Assembly: GCA_902805485.1 (NCBI GenBank)
Contig: CADCTM010000378.1
Coordinates: forward strand, 1-9,020
Direction: 5' to 3'
Length of the DNA: 9,020 nt
Source: an uncultured Coleofasciculus sp.
GTDB taxonomy: Bacteria; Cyanobacteriota; Cyanobacteriia; Cyanobacteriales; Coleofasciculaceae
Shown here: piece after piece, positions 1-6,587 of the stretch
How the letters are laid out: the number at the start of each line of letters is the position of its first letter
Numbering within the stretch: position 1 is the stretch's first letter
Notes under the pieces: model-generated
The model's database searches: none
Told to the model about the DNA's origin: nothing
Seen by the model: only the letters and a program-made list of their open reading frames with translations
Translations under genes and position numbers: made by a program

Positions 1-1384
1 GGTAGCTAAGGGATATTAAGTCGCCCAAATTAGTCCCATCATTCCCTACATCACTGATTAACAAAGGCGCTGGATTAGCATTTATCTCCCTGGCAACTTC
101 AGCATTAGAATAACTCGGAACATTACTCCACCAGGTATCCGCTAAAGCGCTAACGGTACAGGAGGCAATACTACTTGTTACTAACAAAGCTAGAACCACT
201 CGCCAAATCTTTTGCCCCTTCAAAATACGATTTTTCAGAAAATACGCTATGGCTAGCTGCACTCCAGGATAACAAGAAATCAGGTAGCGCGACACCGCAG
301 AGCGCCTTCCCCCGCTCAATAAGTCGGGCAACGCCAACATCAGAAACGGTACAAAAATTGACGTTAAGATAAACAGCCAAGTTGTACGATTGGTTTGACG
401 GCAAACTGTATAAATTGCAACGGCTATTAATAGGATAATGGGTAATCTTAAGAGATAAGTCCAGATACTATCAAAGCCAAAATCTAAATCCAAAAATAAT
501 GCTGTGAAACTAAGAATCCACAGCTTAACAAGTAAAAGTACATCCACTGAACCACTAGACCAGCTAGTTGTATCCAAAGCTCGTTGAGAATTAGTAATTA
601 GTACTATCAACCACGGACTATAAATCCCGATTGTGGCAGTTATTGATATAAAAAACTTAAAAGCATCTTCAGTCCGATTTTCCTTATTTATAAAATGAAA
701 AACAATAAAGAAAAAATGACCAATAATTGTTAGTCCAAAAAAAGCATGGGTGTATAAGCCAATGACAGTCGCCAAAGTGTATAATCCCCAGTTCGGCAAA
801 GTTGGCAACCGTAAAGCCTTCAACAATAAAAAACTACTACCGATGATTGCAACAGTCAGAAAACTGTACTGTCTGGCAATTTGGGAAAACAGAACATCAA
901 AAGGTGATAAAGCGAGAAAAATAGTTGCTAATAAAGCGGCGAATGGTAAGGAAAAAAGTTCTAAACTTAAAGCATACATTAAAGGTAAAGATAGCAAGCT
1001 TAAAAGCGCTGGCAAACTACGGGAAGCGGTGATAGAACTGCCAAATAATTGCATCCAGAAGCGACTTATTAAAAAGTACAAAGGAGGATGCTGGGGGTCT
1101 TCAATGGCTAGAGAGCGTATTGTATCGCTGGCAGTGCTTCCAGGCTTCAGACGCTGAAATTTCTGTAAGTCTTGAGGAGCAAGAATTTGATTTTGAAAAA
1201 TTTCTTGTCCGATTTCTTTGCTAGTGAAACCAGCGGCACGTAACGAGGTGTAAACTTCATCATGCCAATAAAGTTTGTGGTCAAGATTAGCAAAGCGAAA
1301 AAACACCCCAATTACTAACAAGATAATGATTAAAAACCGCCATCCTCCAGAGAAAGGCTGCTCAAAAGTTCTTAGTCTTACCAC
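1..1384 (-). CDS. Glycosyltransferase family 39-like (ArnT/PMT-type) integral membrane protein, 3' end outside the window
   Basis: One minus-strand frame stays open from about 1400 to the left edge, so at least 461 codons are present and the C-terminus lies outside. The protein is very hydrophobic. It has a first membrane helix at about residues 16-31, then a loop with the acidic pair in YWHDEVYT (Asp42-Glu43), later EDPQHPPLYF (95-104) and SQIARQYSF, followed by many further helices. This layout (helix, D-E loop, HPPLYF, ARxY) is typical of the GT39/ArnT/PMT fold, which moves a sugar from a polyprenyl-phosphate carrier on the outer face of the membrane. The acceptor cannot be told from the sequence. 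There is no in-frame ATG before the acidic loop. GTG at 1384 is the best start after the upstream in-frame TGA, but its Shine-Dalgarno is weak. It is divergent from the ZIP-like gene. The family is fairly sure; the start is uncertain. Confidence 0.8.
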   Translation of the reverse strand, partial: MVRLRTFEQPFSGGWRFLIIILLVIGVFFRFANLDHKLYWHDEVYTSLRAAGFTSKEIGQEIFQNQILAPQDLQKFQRLKPGSTASDTIRSLAIEDPQHPPLYFLISRFWMQLFGSSITASRSLPALLSLLSLPLMYALSLELFSLPFAALLATIFLALSPFDVLFSQIARQYSFLTVAIIGSSFLLLKALRLPTLPNWGLYTLATVIGLYTHAFFGLTIIGHFFFIVFHFINKENRTEDAFKFFISITATIGIYSPWLIVLITNSQRALDTTSWSSGSVDVLLLVKLWILSFTALFLDLDFGFDSIWTYLLRLPIILLIAVAIYTVCRQTNRTTWLFILTSIFVPFLMLALPDLLSGGRRSAVSRYLISCYPGVQLAIAYFLKNRILKGQKIWRVVLALLVTSSIASCTVSALADTWWSNVPSYSNAEVAREINANPAPLLISDVGNDGTNLGDLISLSY

Positions 1385-1456
1385 ATTTTTAGTCCAGCTA
1401 AATTTGACACAAATAGCCTTGATTCATCTCTTTGCCTAGCCACTATTACCTCTTAT

Positions 1457-1470
1457 GTCGGATGTCCGAC
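1457..1470. promoter_or_regulatory. Perfect inverted repeat (6-2-6) between two divergent genes
   Basis: GTCGGA-TG-TCCGAC is a perfect dyad. It lies in the 140-base gap between the divergent glycosyltransferase and ZIP-like genes, 55 bases before the ZIP start. The position suits a repressor or activator operator. The sequence does not match the Fur/Zur or SmtB boxes I know, so no regulator is proposed. No convincing -35/-10 pair was found in the rest of the gap. Confidence 0.35.
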
Positions 1471-1524
1471 TAGAAAACAATTGCTAAATCTATAGCACTT
1501 ATTCTCGATTACCTCAGGTGTCTT

Positions 1525-2118
1525 ATGTTTCCGCTCTGGTTACAAGCAGGATTCTGGGGTTTGGTGGGTGGTTGCGCTCTGATAATTGGAGCGATGTTAG
1601 GCTACTTTGTCAAGATCCCCCAGTGGGCAATTGCCGCAGTTATGGCATTTGGTGCGGGTGTACTCATTTCTGCGTTAGCGTTTGAGCTGATAGATAAGGC
1701 ATATAAAACAGGCGGTTTTGATTCAAGCGTGAGCGGTTTTTTGGGTGGCGCTGTTGTGTACACTGCCGCTAACTGGTATCTTGCCCATCAAGGCGCAAAG
1801 CACCGCTTCAACATCCCCGAAGGACTTTCCAGCGCCGCCGGGATGAAATAAGCCGACAGAAAAGCAACCAACATCTTCGGTATATGGGCAGGAATTGCCC
1901 TTCTTTCCGGTCTAGCATCGCTTCTCGGTTACACAGTCTTCAGTCACTTATCGAAAGAAATTATTGCCGCCACAACTGCTATTGCCGTAGGCGGAATTCT
2001 CGCCATGATTTCCGACACAATGATTCCAGAGACGTTCGAGCAAGCCCATGATTTTGCCGGATTAATTACTGTATTGGGGTTCCTTTGTTCTTTTATCCTC
2101 AGTAAATTAGGAGGCTAA
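1525..2118 (+). pseudogene. ZIP-family metal transporter (GufA-like), disrupted by an internal deletion and an in-frame stop
   Basis: ATG at 1525 follows AGGTG and opens a 108-codon frame with three membrane helices, ending at TAA (1849-1851). The same frame then continues without a stop for 88 codons to TAA at 2118, encoding two or more further helices (IWAGIALLSGLASLLGYTVF and a C-terminal ITVLGFLCSFILS). Both halves look like one ZIP/GufA-type transporter, which moves divalent metal ions such as zinc across the inner membrane. Two lesions are seen. The stop sits just after NIPEGLSSAAGMK, in the middle of the protein. In addition, GAKHR (to 1806) runs directly into FNIPEGLSS (from 1807). 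From memory of cyanobacterial homologues, a linker and a helix with a DGIPES-type motif normally lie between them, so about 50 residues seem missing in frame. The total of about 196 codons against a usual ~250 fits this. Loss of a metal-binding helix should abolish transport even if the stop is read through. Confidence 0.75.
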
Positions 2119-2122
2119 TCCT

Positions 2123-3040
2123 TTAATCAGAATTCCCCCCAACTTCTATTAACCTTAGATAACGTTCTAATAACCCAATGAATACCGCAGGCTGCTCCAA
2201 ATGTGGCAATATTCCTGTGTCTTCAATCACTTCAAAACCCTTCACCGCTCGCGGGTTCAAACGCGCCAAACGCTTACCTAAATCTAGACGAGTAAACTGT
2301 GCCCTTTCTCCCCAAAAAATCACAGTTGGGACAGTTAATTGGTCAATATACAACGGCAAATCAAAATAAAGATCCCCCCGCAAAAAAGCCAGTGCCGCAT
2401 ACTCAGCGTGCGGTTGTTGTGCCGAAGCTAAATAAGCCGCTACCATTTCCGTCGATACTCGTTGGGGTTTAGAAAAAAGAAACTGCACCAAAAAATTACG
2501 CACTGCTACATCATTAGTCGCCCCCAGCTCATAAATTAAACTGCTTAAAAACGGCGTTCTAATGATATTAAGCGGTAATCTCCGCCCAGCATTTTGCCCA
2601 AAGTCATCAAACCCAGAAGGACAGACAAGAAACAGCGCCTTAAATAATTCTGGACGCTCAATTGCAAGGCGAATTGTTAAAGCCCCCGTCAAAGAAGAAG
2701 CCACCACAGTAACTGGCGAATCAGCTACTTGTGAAATAAACTCACCCAGTGTAGTTAAATAATCACTCACCTGATAATCTCGAATCGGATGAGCCGACTG
2801 CCCCCAACCAATCAAATCTGGTGCAATAATGCGGTGAGTCGGAGCAAATGCAGGATATACTTTTGACCACTCGTAAGCCGAAGCTCCGCCACCAAAGTTA
2901 TGTAAGAAAACAAGAGAAGGTAATTCCTCATTTGCCGTTGCAACTGTCCAAGGTGAGGCAATTGGAGTATAGTACACCATCGAACCCAAGGACGTATTAA
3001 CGACTTTTTGCCCAAAGCCAGGGGGTTGAAACTGAAGCAT
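2123..3040 (-). CDS. Alpha/beta-fold hydrolase with a non-standard nucleophile elbow
   Basis: This 305-residue protein has the alpha/beta-hydrolase order: oxyanion-hole motif HNFGGG (47-52), APDLIGWGQS (73-82) after strand 4, a nucleophile elbow VVASSLTGAL (112-121), a helical cap (about 145-225), the strand PTVIFWGE (238-245) and the late histidine in LPHLEQP (His280). Ser116 is the likely nucleophile, but the elbow reads A-S-S-L-T instead of G-x-S-x-G. The place where the acid usually stands after WGE is Ala247 (WGERAQFT), so the catalytic Asp is missing or supplied elsewhere. There is no signal peptide, so it is probably cytosolic. The substrate is unknown. The start has AGGA four bases upstream. 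The gene lies 84 bases downstream of the 107-residue gene on the same strand, probably one transcript, and converges on the ZIP pseudogene. Confidence 0.85.
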   Translation of the reverse strand: MLQFQPPGFGQKVVNTSLGSMVYYTPIASPWTVATANEELPSLVFLHNFGGGASAYEWSKVYPAFAPTHRIIAPDLIGWGQSAHPIRDYQVSDYLTTLGEFISQVADSPVTVVASSLTGALTIRLAIERPELFKALFLVCPSGFDDFGQNAGRRLPLNIIRTPFLSSLIYELGATNDVAVRNFLVQFLFSKPQRVSTEMVAAYLASAQQPHAEYAALAFLRGDLYFDLPLYIDQLTVPTVIFWGERAQFTRLDLGKRLARLNPRAVKGFEVIEDTGILPHLEQPAVFIGLLERYLRLIEVGGNSD

Positions 3041-3124
3041 TAATCCTGCAATTGCTCCTAATACTTTTAAATTCTTACCTGGATATTAACCCAGAAACAA
3101 AATCCTTCTCAACTTAGGAATTTT

Positions 3125-3448
3125 TTACTTCCTATCCGCACCAAAGCAGGATAAAAGCCGAAGAATTTTCTTGGGGGGCTGCGGGTTTGGAATGTGAAAA
3201 TATTTTTTAACTTTCTCCTTATAAAGTGTCAGGAAAAACTCAATTTCTTTTCTTGCATTGCGCCGTAACTGATTAGGCAGAGTCGGTTCAAGAACTACAT
3301 AAGTTTCAACAGCTTCTTCAAGTAAATCCAAAACTTCTTCTGGAACTACATCTTGATATTGTTGTGTCTTTGCCTCCAGCGCCTCAGCAAGGGGCAAATC
3401 AAGCTCTTGATGAGCTAAAGCTTTTAAATCTTTAGAGTCTACAGTCAT
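3125..3448 (-). CDS. Conserved-looking hypothetical protein, 107 residues
   Basis: I do not recognise the family. The product is soluble, charged and almost surely helical. An acidic first half (LAEALEAKTQQY, VPEEVLDLLEEAVETYVVLEP at about 20-55) leads into a basic amphipathic stretch (RRNARKEIEFFLTLYKEKVKKYF, about 62-84) and a proline-rich, basic tail (PNPQPPKK...). There is no membrane helix, signal peptide or metal motif. The start ATG at 3448 has AGGGG nine bases upstream. The gene precedes the alpha/beta hydrolase on the same strand with an 84-base gap, so the two may be co-transcribed. Reality is supported by the Shine-Dalgarno and by natural-looking composition. Confidence 0.6.
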   Translation of the reverse strand: MTVDSKDLKALAHQELDLPLAEALEAKTQQYQDVVPEEVLDLLEEAVETYVVLEPTLPNQLRRNARKEIEFFLTLYKEKVKKYFHIPNPQPPKKILRLLSCFGADRK

Positions 3449-3775
3449 AAATTTTCCCCTGATTTAATAAAAACACCAGAAAACGCGGCAAGCTGTTTTT
3501 TCTCTCTCAGCCTCACTCCCAAAAGCTCAACTTAGTTATGCCAACAGCTCAGATTATCACCAAACCTTAACTGAATGAACTTCCTCCAATTGGCTTGCCT
3601 AAAAAGATGAAGTTGGACTCTAACTAAATTAATAATTTCTTAACTTTCCTAACCTAAAAGCCAAAGTCAAGTAACCCCGCGAATCCTCAAGACAAAGTAG
3701 ATGCATACTCTGTCATATTCCTCCCGTTCTTAACAAGAATCACTCTATCCAAAGAAGTATTTTATCCTAAAAACT

Positions 3776-3804
3776 TTGACATTTTAATAATAATGTGCAT
3801 AAAG
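3776..3804 (+). promoter_or_regulatory. Candidate sigma-70-type promoter for the SDR/CIA30 gene
   Basis: A perfect -35 box TTGACA (3776-3781) is followed after 16 bases by CATAAA (3798-3803), which matches four of six bases of the -10 consensus. Transcription would start near 3810 and leave a leader of about 125 bases before the GTG start. The call rests on consensus matching only. Confidence 0.4.
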
Positions 3805-3924
3805 GTGCAAGCCTGAAGACAAACCGATTCAAGCCACCAACCCCACCCCCATCCGTTAAATCCGTTACCAAATCCGCTGCCAGACGCTGCCGAGCAAACC
3901 AAGATAAACTTGAAATAAACAGGC

Positions 3925-3929
3925 GAGGA
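3925..3929 (+). promoter_or_regulatory. Ribosome binding site that decides the GTG start of the SDR/CIA30 gene
   Basis: GAGGA lies seven bases before GTG at 3937. This supports the GTG over the later in-frame ATG at 4087 (residue 51), which has GGAGG at 4075-4079 upstream and remains a possible second start. Confidence 0.55.
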
Positions 3930-3936
3930 CACTGTT

Positions 3937-5421
3937 GTGACGAACCAAAATCGCTCCCAATGGGACGCTGGCAGATTTGTACAAACCCTCACCTATTTTG
4001 AGGTCATCCCTCTAATTAACTGGCTACAGCAGCTATTTACAGGCAGAGTCAATACTAAAAATGAAAGCCAGGGTGGAGGCAAATCAATGGGAGTAATACT
4101 AGTAGCAGGCGCGACAGGCGGCGTCGGTAAGCGAGTCGTACGGCGTCTAGTCGAACGCAATTATCAAGTCCGTGCCCTCGTCCGGGATGCCCAAAAAGCG
4201 CGGGAAATCCTCGGCGACAAAGTGGAACTCTTCGAGGCAGACATTACCATACCAGAGACACTAGCTCCAGAATTAATGGACAGCGTGTCCGCCGTCATAT
4301 GTTGCACAGGCGTCAAAGTACAACCCGTTGAAGGTGATACTCCTGACCGCGCAAAATACTATCAAGGCATTAAATTTTATATGCCAGAAGTTGTAGATAG
4401 TCCGGAAATTGTAGACTATCAAGGCATCAAAAACTTGGTTAAAGCTGCCGCCAAACAACTAGCAACTGCGCCATCCGATGAAAAAATAATCTTTGATTTC
4501 ACACATCCCTCAAACGACATCAAAGAAACCTGGGGCGCAGTCGATGATGTTGTCATGGGTGGCGTCAGTGAAAGCACTATTCAACTAGCAGAAAATACCG
4601 CTTTATTTACTGGCAACGTCTCAACAGAAAACTCCGGCGGGTTTGTTTCTGTCCGTACCAAAAACTTTGAAACACCGTTAAATTTATCAGCATACAAAGG
4701 TATCGAACTGCGCGTTAAGGGCGATGGAAAGCTATATAAATTCTTCATCCGCACCGATCCGAAATGGGATGGCGTTGCCTACTCTCATTCCTTCGACACC
4801 GAACCCCATACCTGGATAACAGTACGCATTCCTTTCGATACCTTAATTGGGGTATTTCGTGCCAAAACAATGGACTTTGCTGACCCACTTGATCCAAGTA
4901 AAATCAGTTCATTTCAACTCATGCTCAGTAAGTTTGAATATGACAAAGAACTGAACCCGAAATTTGCACCCGGTAGCTTTGCCTTGCAAGTTGAATCAAT
5001 AAAAGCTTATGGCGGTTCACCCTTACCGCAGTTCGTAATGATTAGTTCCGCCGGTGTCACCCGTCCAGGACGTCCAGGTATTAACTTAGAAGAAGAACCG
5101 CCAGCAGTCCGCATGAACGATCAATTAGGGGGAATTCTTACCTGGAAACTGCGTGGTGAAGATGCGGTGCGGGAAAGCGGCATTCCTTACACAATTATTC
5201 GACCCTGTGCCTTAACAGAAGAACCTGGCAATAAAGCCTTAGTTTTTGAGCAAGGTGATAATATTCGCGGCAAAGTTAGTCGGGAAGATATTGCCGAGCT
5301 TTGTCTACAGGTGTTAGAGCAATCTCAAGCTACTAACGTTACCTTTGAAGTGAAAGAAGATCCGAATATCGAACAATCCTTCAACGGAGATTTATTTTCT
5401 AGTCTACAAGCCGACCAATGA
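3937..5421 (+). CDS. Atypical SDR (NAD(P)-binding) protein with inserted CIA30 domain, HCF173-like
   Basis: This 494-residue protein has an N-terminal extension (1-50), then a Rossmann start VILVAGATGGVGKRVVRR with the dinucleotide motif GATGGVG (58-64), basic residues after strand 2 (LVRDAQKAR), and ADITIPETL (101-109). At about 184-358 the SDR fold is interrupted by a CIA30 domain (IIFDFTHPSNDIKETWGAVD ... VVMGGVSES ... ALQVESIKAYGG). The SDR fold then resumes (PQFVMISSAGVTRPGRPG, 364-381; SGIPYTIIRPCALTEEP, 414-430; REDIAELCLQVL, 449-460). The usual YxxxK catalytic pair is not evident, so it may bind a nucleotide without acting as a dehydrogenase. CIA30 was named for complex I assembly. 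In plants the same SDR-plus-CIA30 layout occurs in HCF173, needed for psbA translation, so a role in photosystem or complex assembly is a reasonable inference but not shown here. It starts at GTG with GAGGA upstream and converges on sigF. Confidence 0.88.
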   Translation: MTNQNRSQWDAGRFVQTLTYFEVIPLINWLQQLFTGRVNTKNESQGGGKSMGVILVAGATGGVGKRVVRRLVERNYQVRALVRDAQKAREILGDKVELFEADITIPETLAPELMDSVSAVICCTGVKVQPVEGDTPDRAKYYQGIKFYMPEVVDSPEIVDYQGIKNLVKAAAKQLATAPSDEKIIFDFTHPSNDIKETWGAVDDVVMGGVSESTIQLAENTALFTGNVSTENSGGFVSVRTKNFETPLNLSAYKGIELRVKGDGKLYKFFIRTDPKWDGVAYSHSFDTEPHTWITVRIPFDTLIGVFRAKTMDFADPLDPSKISSFQLMLSKFEYDKELNPKFAPGSFALQVESIKAYGGSPLPQFVMISSAGVTRPGRPGINLEEEPPAVRMNDQLGGILTWKLRGEDAVRESGIPYTIIRPCALTEEPGNKALVFEQGDNIRGKVSREDIAELCLQVLEQSQATNVTFEVKEDPNIEQSFNGDLFSSLQADQ

Positions 5422-5489
5422 GGCAACAGATTATTTAACGGATTCAACGGATAAGATATTGTTTGTGACCAATGAATAATGACCAATAA
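5413..5489. repeat. Short direct repeats between the SDR/CIA30 gene and sigF
   Basis: GACCAATGA occurs at 5413-5421 (covering the stop codon of the SDR/CIA30 gene) and 5467-5475, with a near copy GACCAATAA at 5481-5489 next to the sigF stop. AACGGAT is repeated at 5437-5443 and 5446-5452. They resemble remnants of the short tandem repeats frequent in cyanobacterial gaps. No clear terminator hairpin was seen in this convergent gap. Confidence 0.4.
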
Positions 5490-6272
5490 CTAACTCGCAA
5501 GACGGTTAGAAGCTTGAGGCTGCAATAACGACACTAACTCTTTGACACCTCGATGTATGTGTCGCGTCACCGTCATTGGACTCACACCAATCTGGGCGGC
5601 AGCTTCCCGGCGCGGTACTTCCCGCAGCACCACAAACTCAATTGCCGTGCGCGCTTTTTCTTCCATTTGATTCATTGCACCTTGAAGTTCTTGTCGTTCT
5701 TCTTCCCAATGCTGCAACGCCTCGTTATAGGTATCAGGCAGCATATCGCCTAAAGTGGTTCGGCAATCAACGCTGTAACCCACAGTGGCATCTAAACTTA
5801 AGGGAGCGCGATTGTGAGCGGCTAACTTACTCTCTTGCCATTCTGGGAGGGATATCTTCAGTGCCTGAGCAATCTCAGCATCTTTCGGGAAGCGTCCAAG
5901 GGTTGCTGCTAACTCTTTACTCACTCTTTGCCCTTCCTTCTGAAGTTCCTGCCAACGGCGCGGAATTTTTACCAAAGAGCCTTTATCACGCAAAAAATGC
6001 AACATTTCACCCCGAATATAAGGCACTGCAAACGAACTAAAGGCACTGTTTTGATTGGGGTCAAATCGCTCAATCGCCCGAATCAAGCCAAGATAGCCAA
6101 TTTGCTCCAAATCTTCATAAGGTTCAGCACACTGGTCGCTGATTCGATGGGCAATCTTTCTCACTAATCCAAGATTCAACCGCACTAACTGATTGCGAAC
6201 CTCAATGGAAGGATTTCGATAGTAAGCAATCAAAAGTTCCATTCTCCGAAAAGACATAAGACCTGTAGTCAT
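5490..6272 (-). CDS. sigF: Group 3 RNA polymerase sigma factor SigF
   Basis: This 260-residue sigma factor contains region 2 (about 22-96) with EDLEQIGYLGLIRAIERFD (53-71) and FSSFAVPYIRGEMLHFLRD (78-96), region 3 (about 100-160, KIPRRWQELQ and the GRFPKDAEIAQAL helix-turn-helix) and region 4 (about 185-250) with the DNA-binding helix-turn-helix RREAAAQIGVSPMTVTRHIH (221-240). Region 1 of the housekeeping type is absent, which marks an SigF/SigB/FliA-like alternative factor. Sequence and length match cyanobacterial SigF as I remember it. In Synechocystis and Nostoc, SigF controls pilin genes and motility, so pilus or hormogonium control is the expected role here. No anti-sigma gene is adjacent. 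Start choice: Met1 has GAGGCGGGAA upstream but at long spacing; Met6, with AGG five bases before it, is an alternative. Confidence 0.92.
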   Translation of the reverse strand: MTTGLMSFRRMELLIAYYRNPSIEVRNQLVRLNLGLVRKIAHRISDQCAEPYEDLEQIGYLGLIRAIERFDPNQNSAFSSFAVPYIRGEMLHFLRDKGSLVKIPRRWQELQKEGQRVSKELAATLGRFPKDAEIAQALKISLPEWQESKLAAHNRAPLSLDATVGYSVDCRTTLGDMLPDTYNEALQHWEEERQELQGAMNQMEEKARTAIEFVVLREVPRREAAAQIGVSPMTVTRHIHRGVKELVSLLQPQASNRLAS

Positions 6273-6410
6273 AGAAAAATTCCCGCCTCAAAAAACCTGT
6301 CCCTTAAGCTGCTTGTGTAACCAAGTCAACTTGAACTCATTGTCTGAAGAGGAAAACTAATACACCATCGTCGTTTTACGGAAATAACTTTCCTAGTGAT
6401 TTTGATTCTC

Positions 6411-6422
6411 CGTATAAATACG
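6411..6422 (+). promoter_or_regulatory. Candidate -10 box inside a small dyad, BI-1 gene
   Basis: TATAAA (6413-6418) matches the -10 consensus in five of six bases and is framed by CGTAT/ATACG. The -35 region about 17 bases upstream is poor, so recognition may need an activator or an alternative sigma factor. The leader would be about 160 bases. The reading is by eye only. Confidence 0.3.
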
Positions 6423-6465
6423 CAAACGGCATCCACGACAGGGGTGAGTACCCAGATTTTTTATG

Positions 6466-6492
6466 TGTCTTCAGACAGATACTCCGTGTCTG
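6466..6492. repeat. Three complementary arms TGTCT / AGACA / TGTCT
   Basis: TGTCT (6466-6470) and AGACA (6473-6477) form a tight dyad. CAGACA (6472-6477) can instead pair with TGTCTG (6487-6492). Two mutually exclusive hairpins, or three half-sites for a DNA-binding protein, are possible. They lie in the presumed leader of the BI-1 gene, about 100 bases before its start. Confidence 0.35.
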
Positions 6493-6587
6493 CCAGTCTC
6501 ATATTTGCTAACGGCTTTGGATCTCAGTCAAAATAGAAATAATTAGCAATGTGTGCTTGTAACTTATCGGTATTTAGAGGAAGTCTC

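Larger units (their letters stand above)
3449..3936. other. Intergenic region of 488 bases between divergent genes
   Basis: No convincing gene was found in either strand. Short frames here (for example a Gly/Trp-rich one on the minus strand at 3762-3992) lack a Shine-Dalgarno and overlap the SDR/CIA30 start. The left half should hold the promoter of the 107-residue gene; I could not pick a clear one, although a GATAAT occurs on the minus strand near 3555. The right half holds the promoter candidate at 3776 and about 130 bases of 5' leader, which contain ATCCGTTAAATCCGTTACC-type near repeats (about 3850-3880). Confidence 0.5.
6273..6587. other. Divergent gap between sigF and the BI-1 gene
   Basis: No gene is supported in these 315 bases. 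Seen here are a TATAAA box inside the dyad CGTAT-AA-ATACG (6411-6422), a small hairpin GGGT-gagt-ACCC (6442-6453) followed by six T (6457-6462), and a set of three complementary arms at 6466-6492. A TTGACT on the minus strand (around 6326-6331) might be the -35 of sigF, but no good -10 follows. Confidence 0.45.

Noticed and set aside
750..1157. 135-codon plus-strand frame, basic protein
   Set aside because: It lies fully inside the glycosyltransferase gene on the other strand, which has clear motifs. Its Lys-rich product is typical of the antisense of a hydrophobic gene.
1404..1409. TTGACA as -35 box for the ZIP gene
   Set aside because: No -10-like hexamer 15-19 bases downstream; the region there reads TCTCTT.
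2106..2119. ATTAG-GAGG-CTAAT hairpin at the convergent stop codons as a terminator
   Set aside because: Five AT-rich base pairs without a T-run are too weak; likely chance.
3762..3992. Minus-strand frame with a Gly/Trp-rich stretch (GFGNGFNGWGWGW)
   Set aside because: No Shine-Dalgarno; it overlaps the start of the SDR/CIA30 gene and arises from CCGTTA/CCACCC-rich leader sequence.
5576..6040. 154-codon plus-strand frame
   Set aside because: Antisense shadow of sigF, whose motifs are unambiguous.
6549..6587. Upstream in-frame ATG for the BI-1 gene (adds 13 residues)
   Set aside because: No Shine-Dalgarno before 6549, while AGAGGAAG precedes the ATG at 6588 and the shorter N-terminus fits the family.
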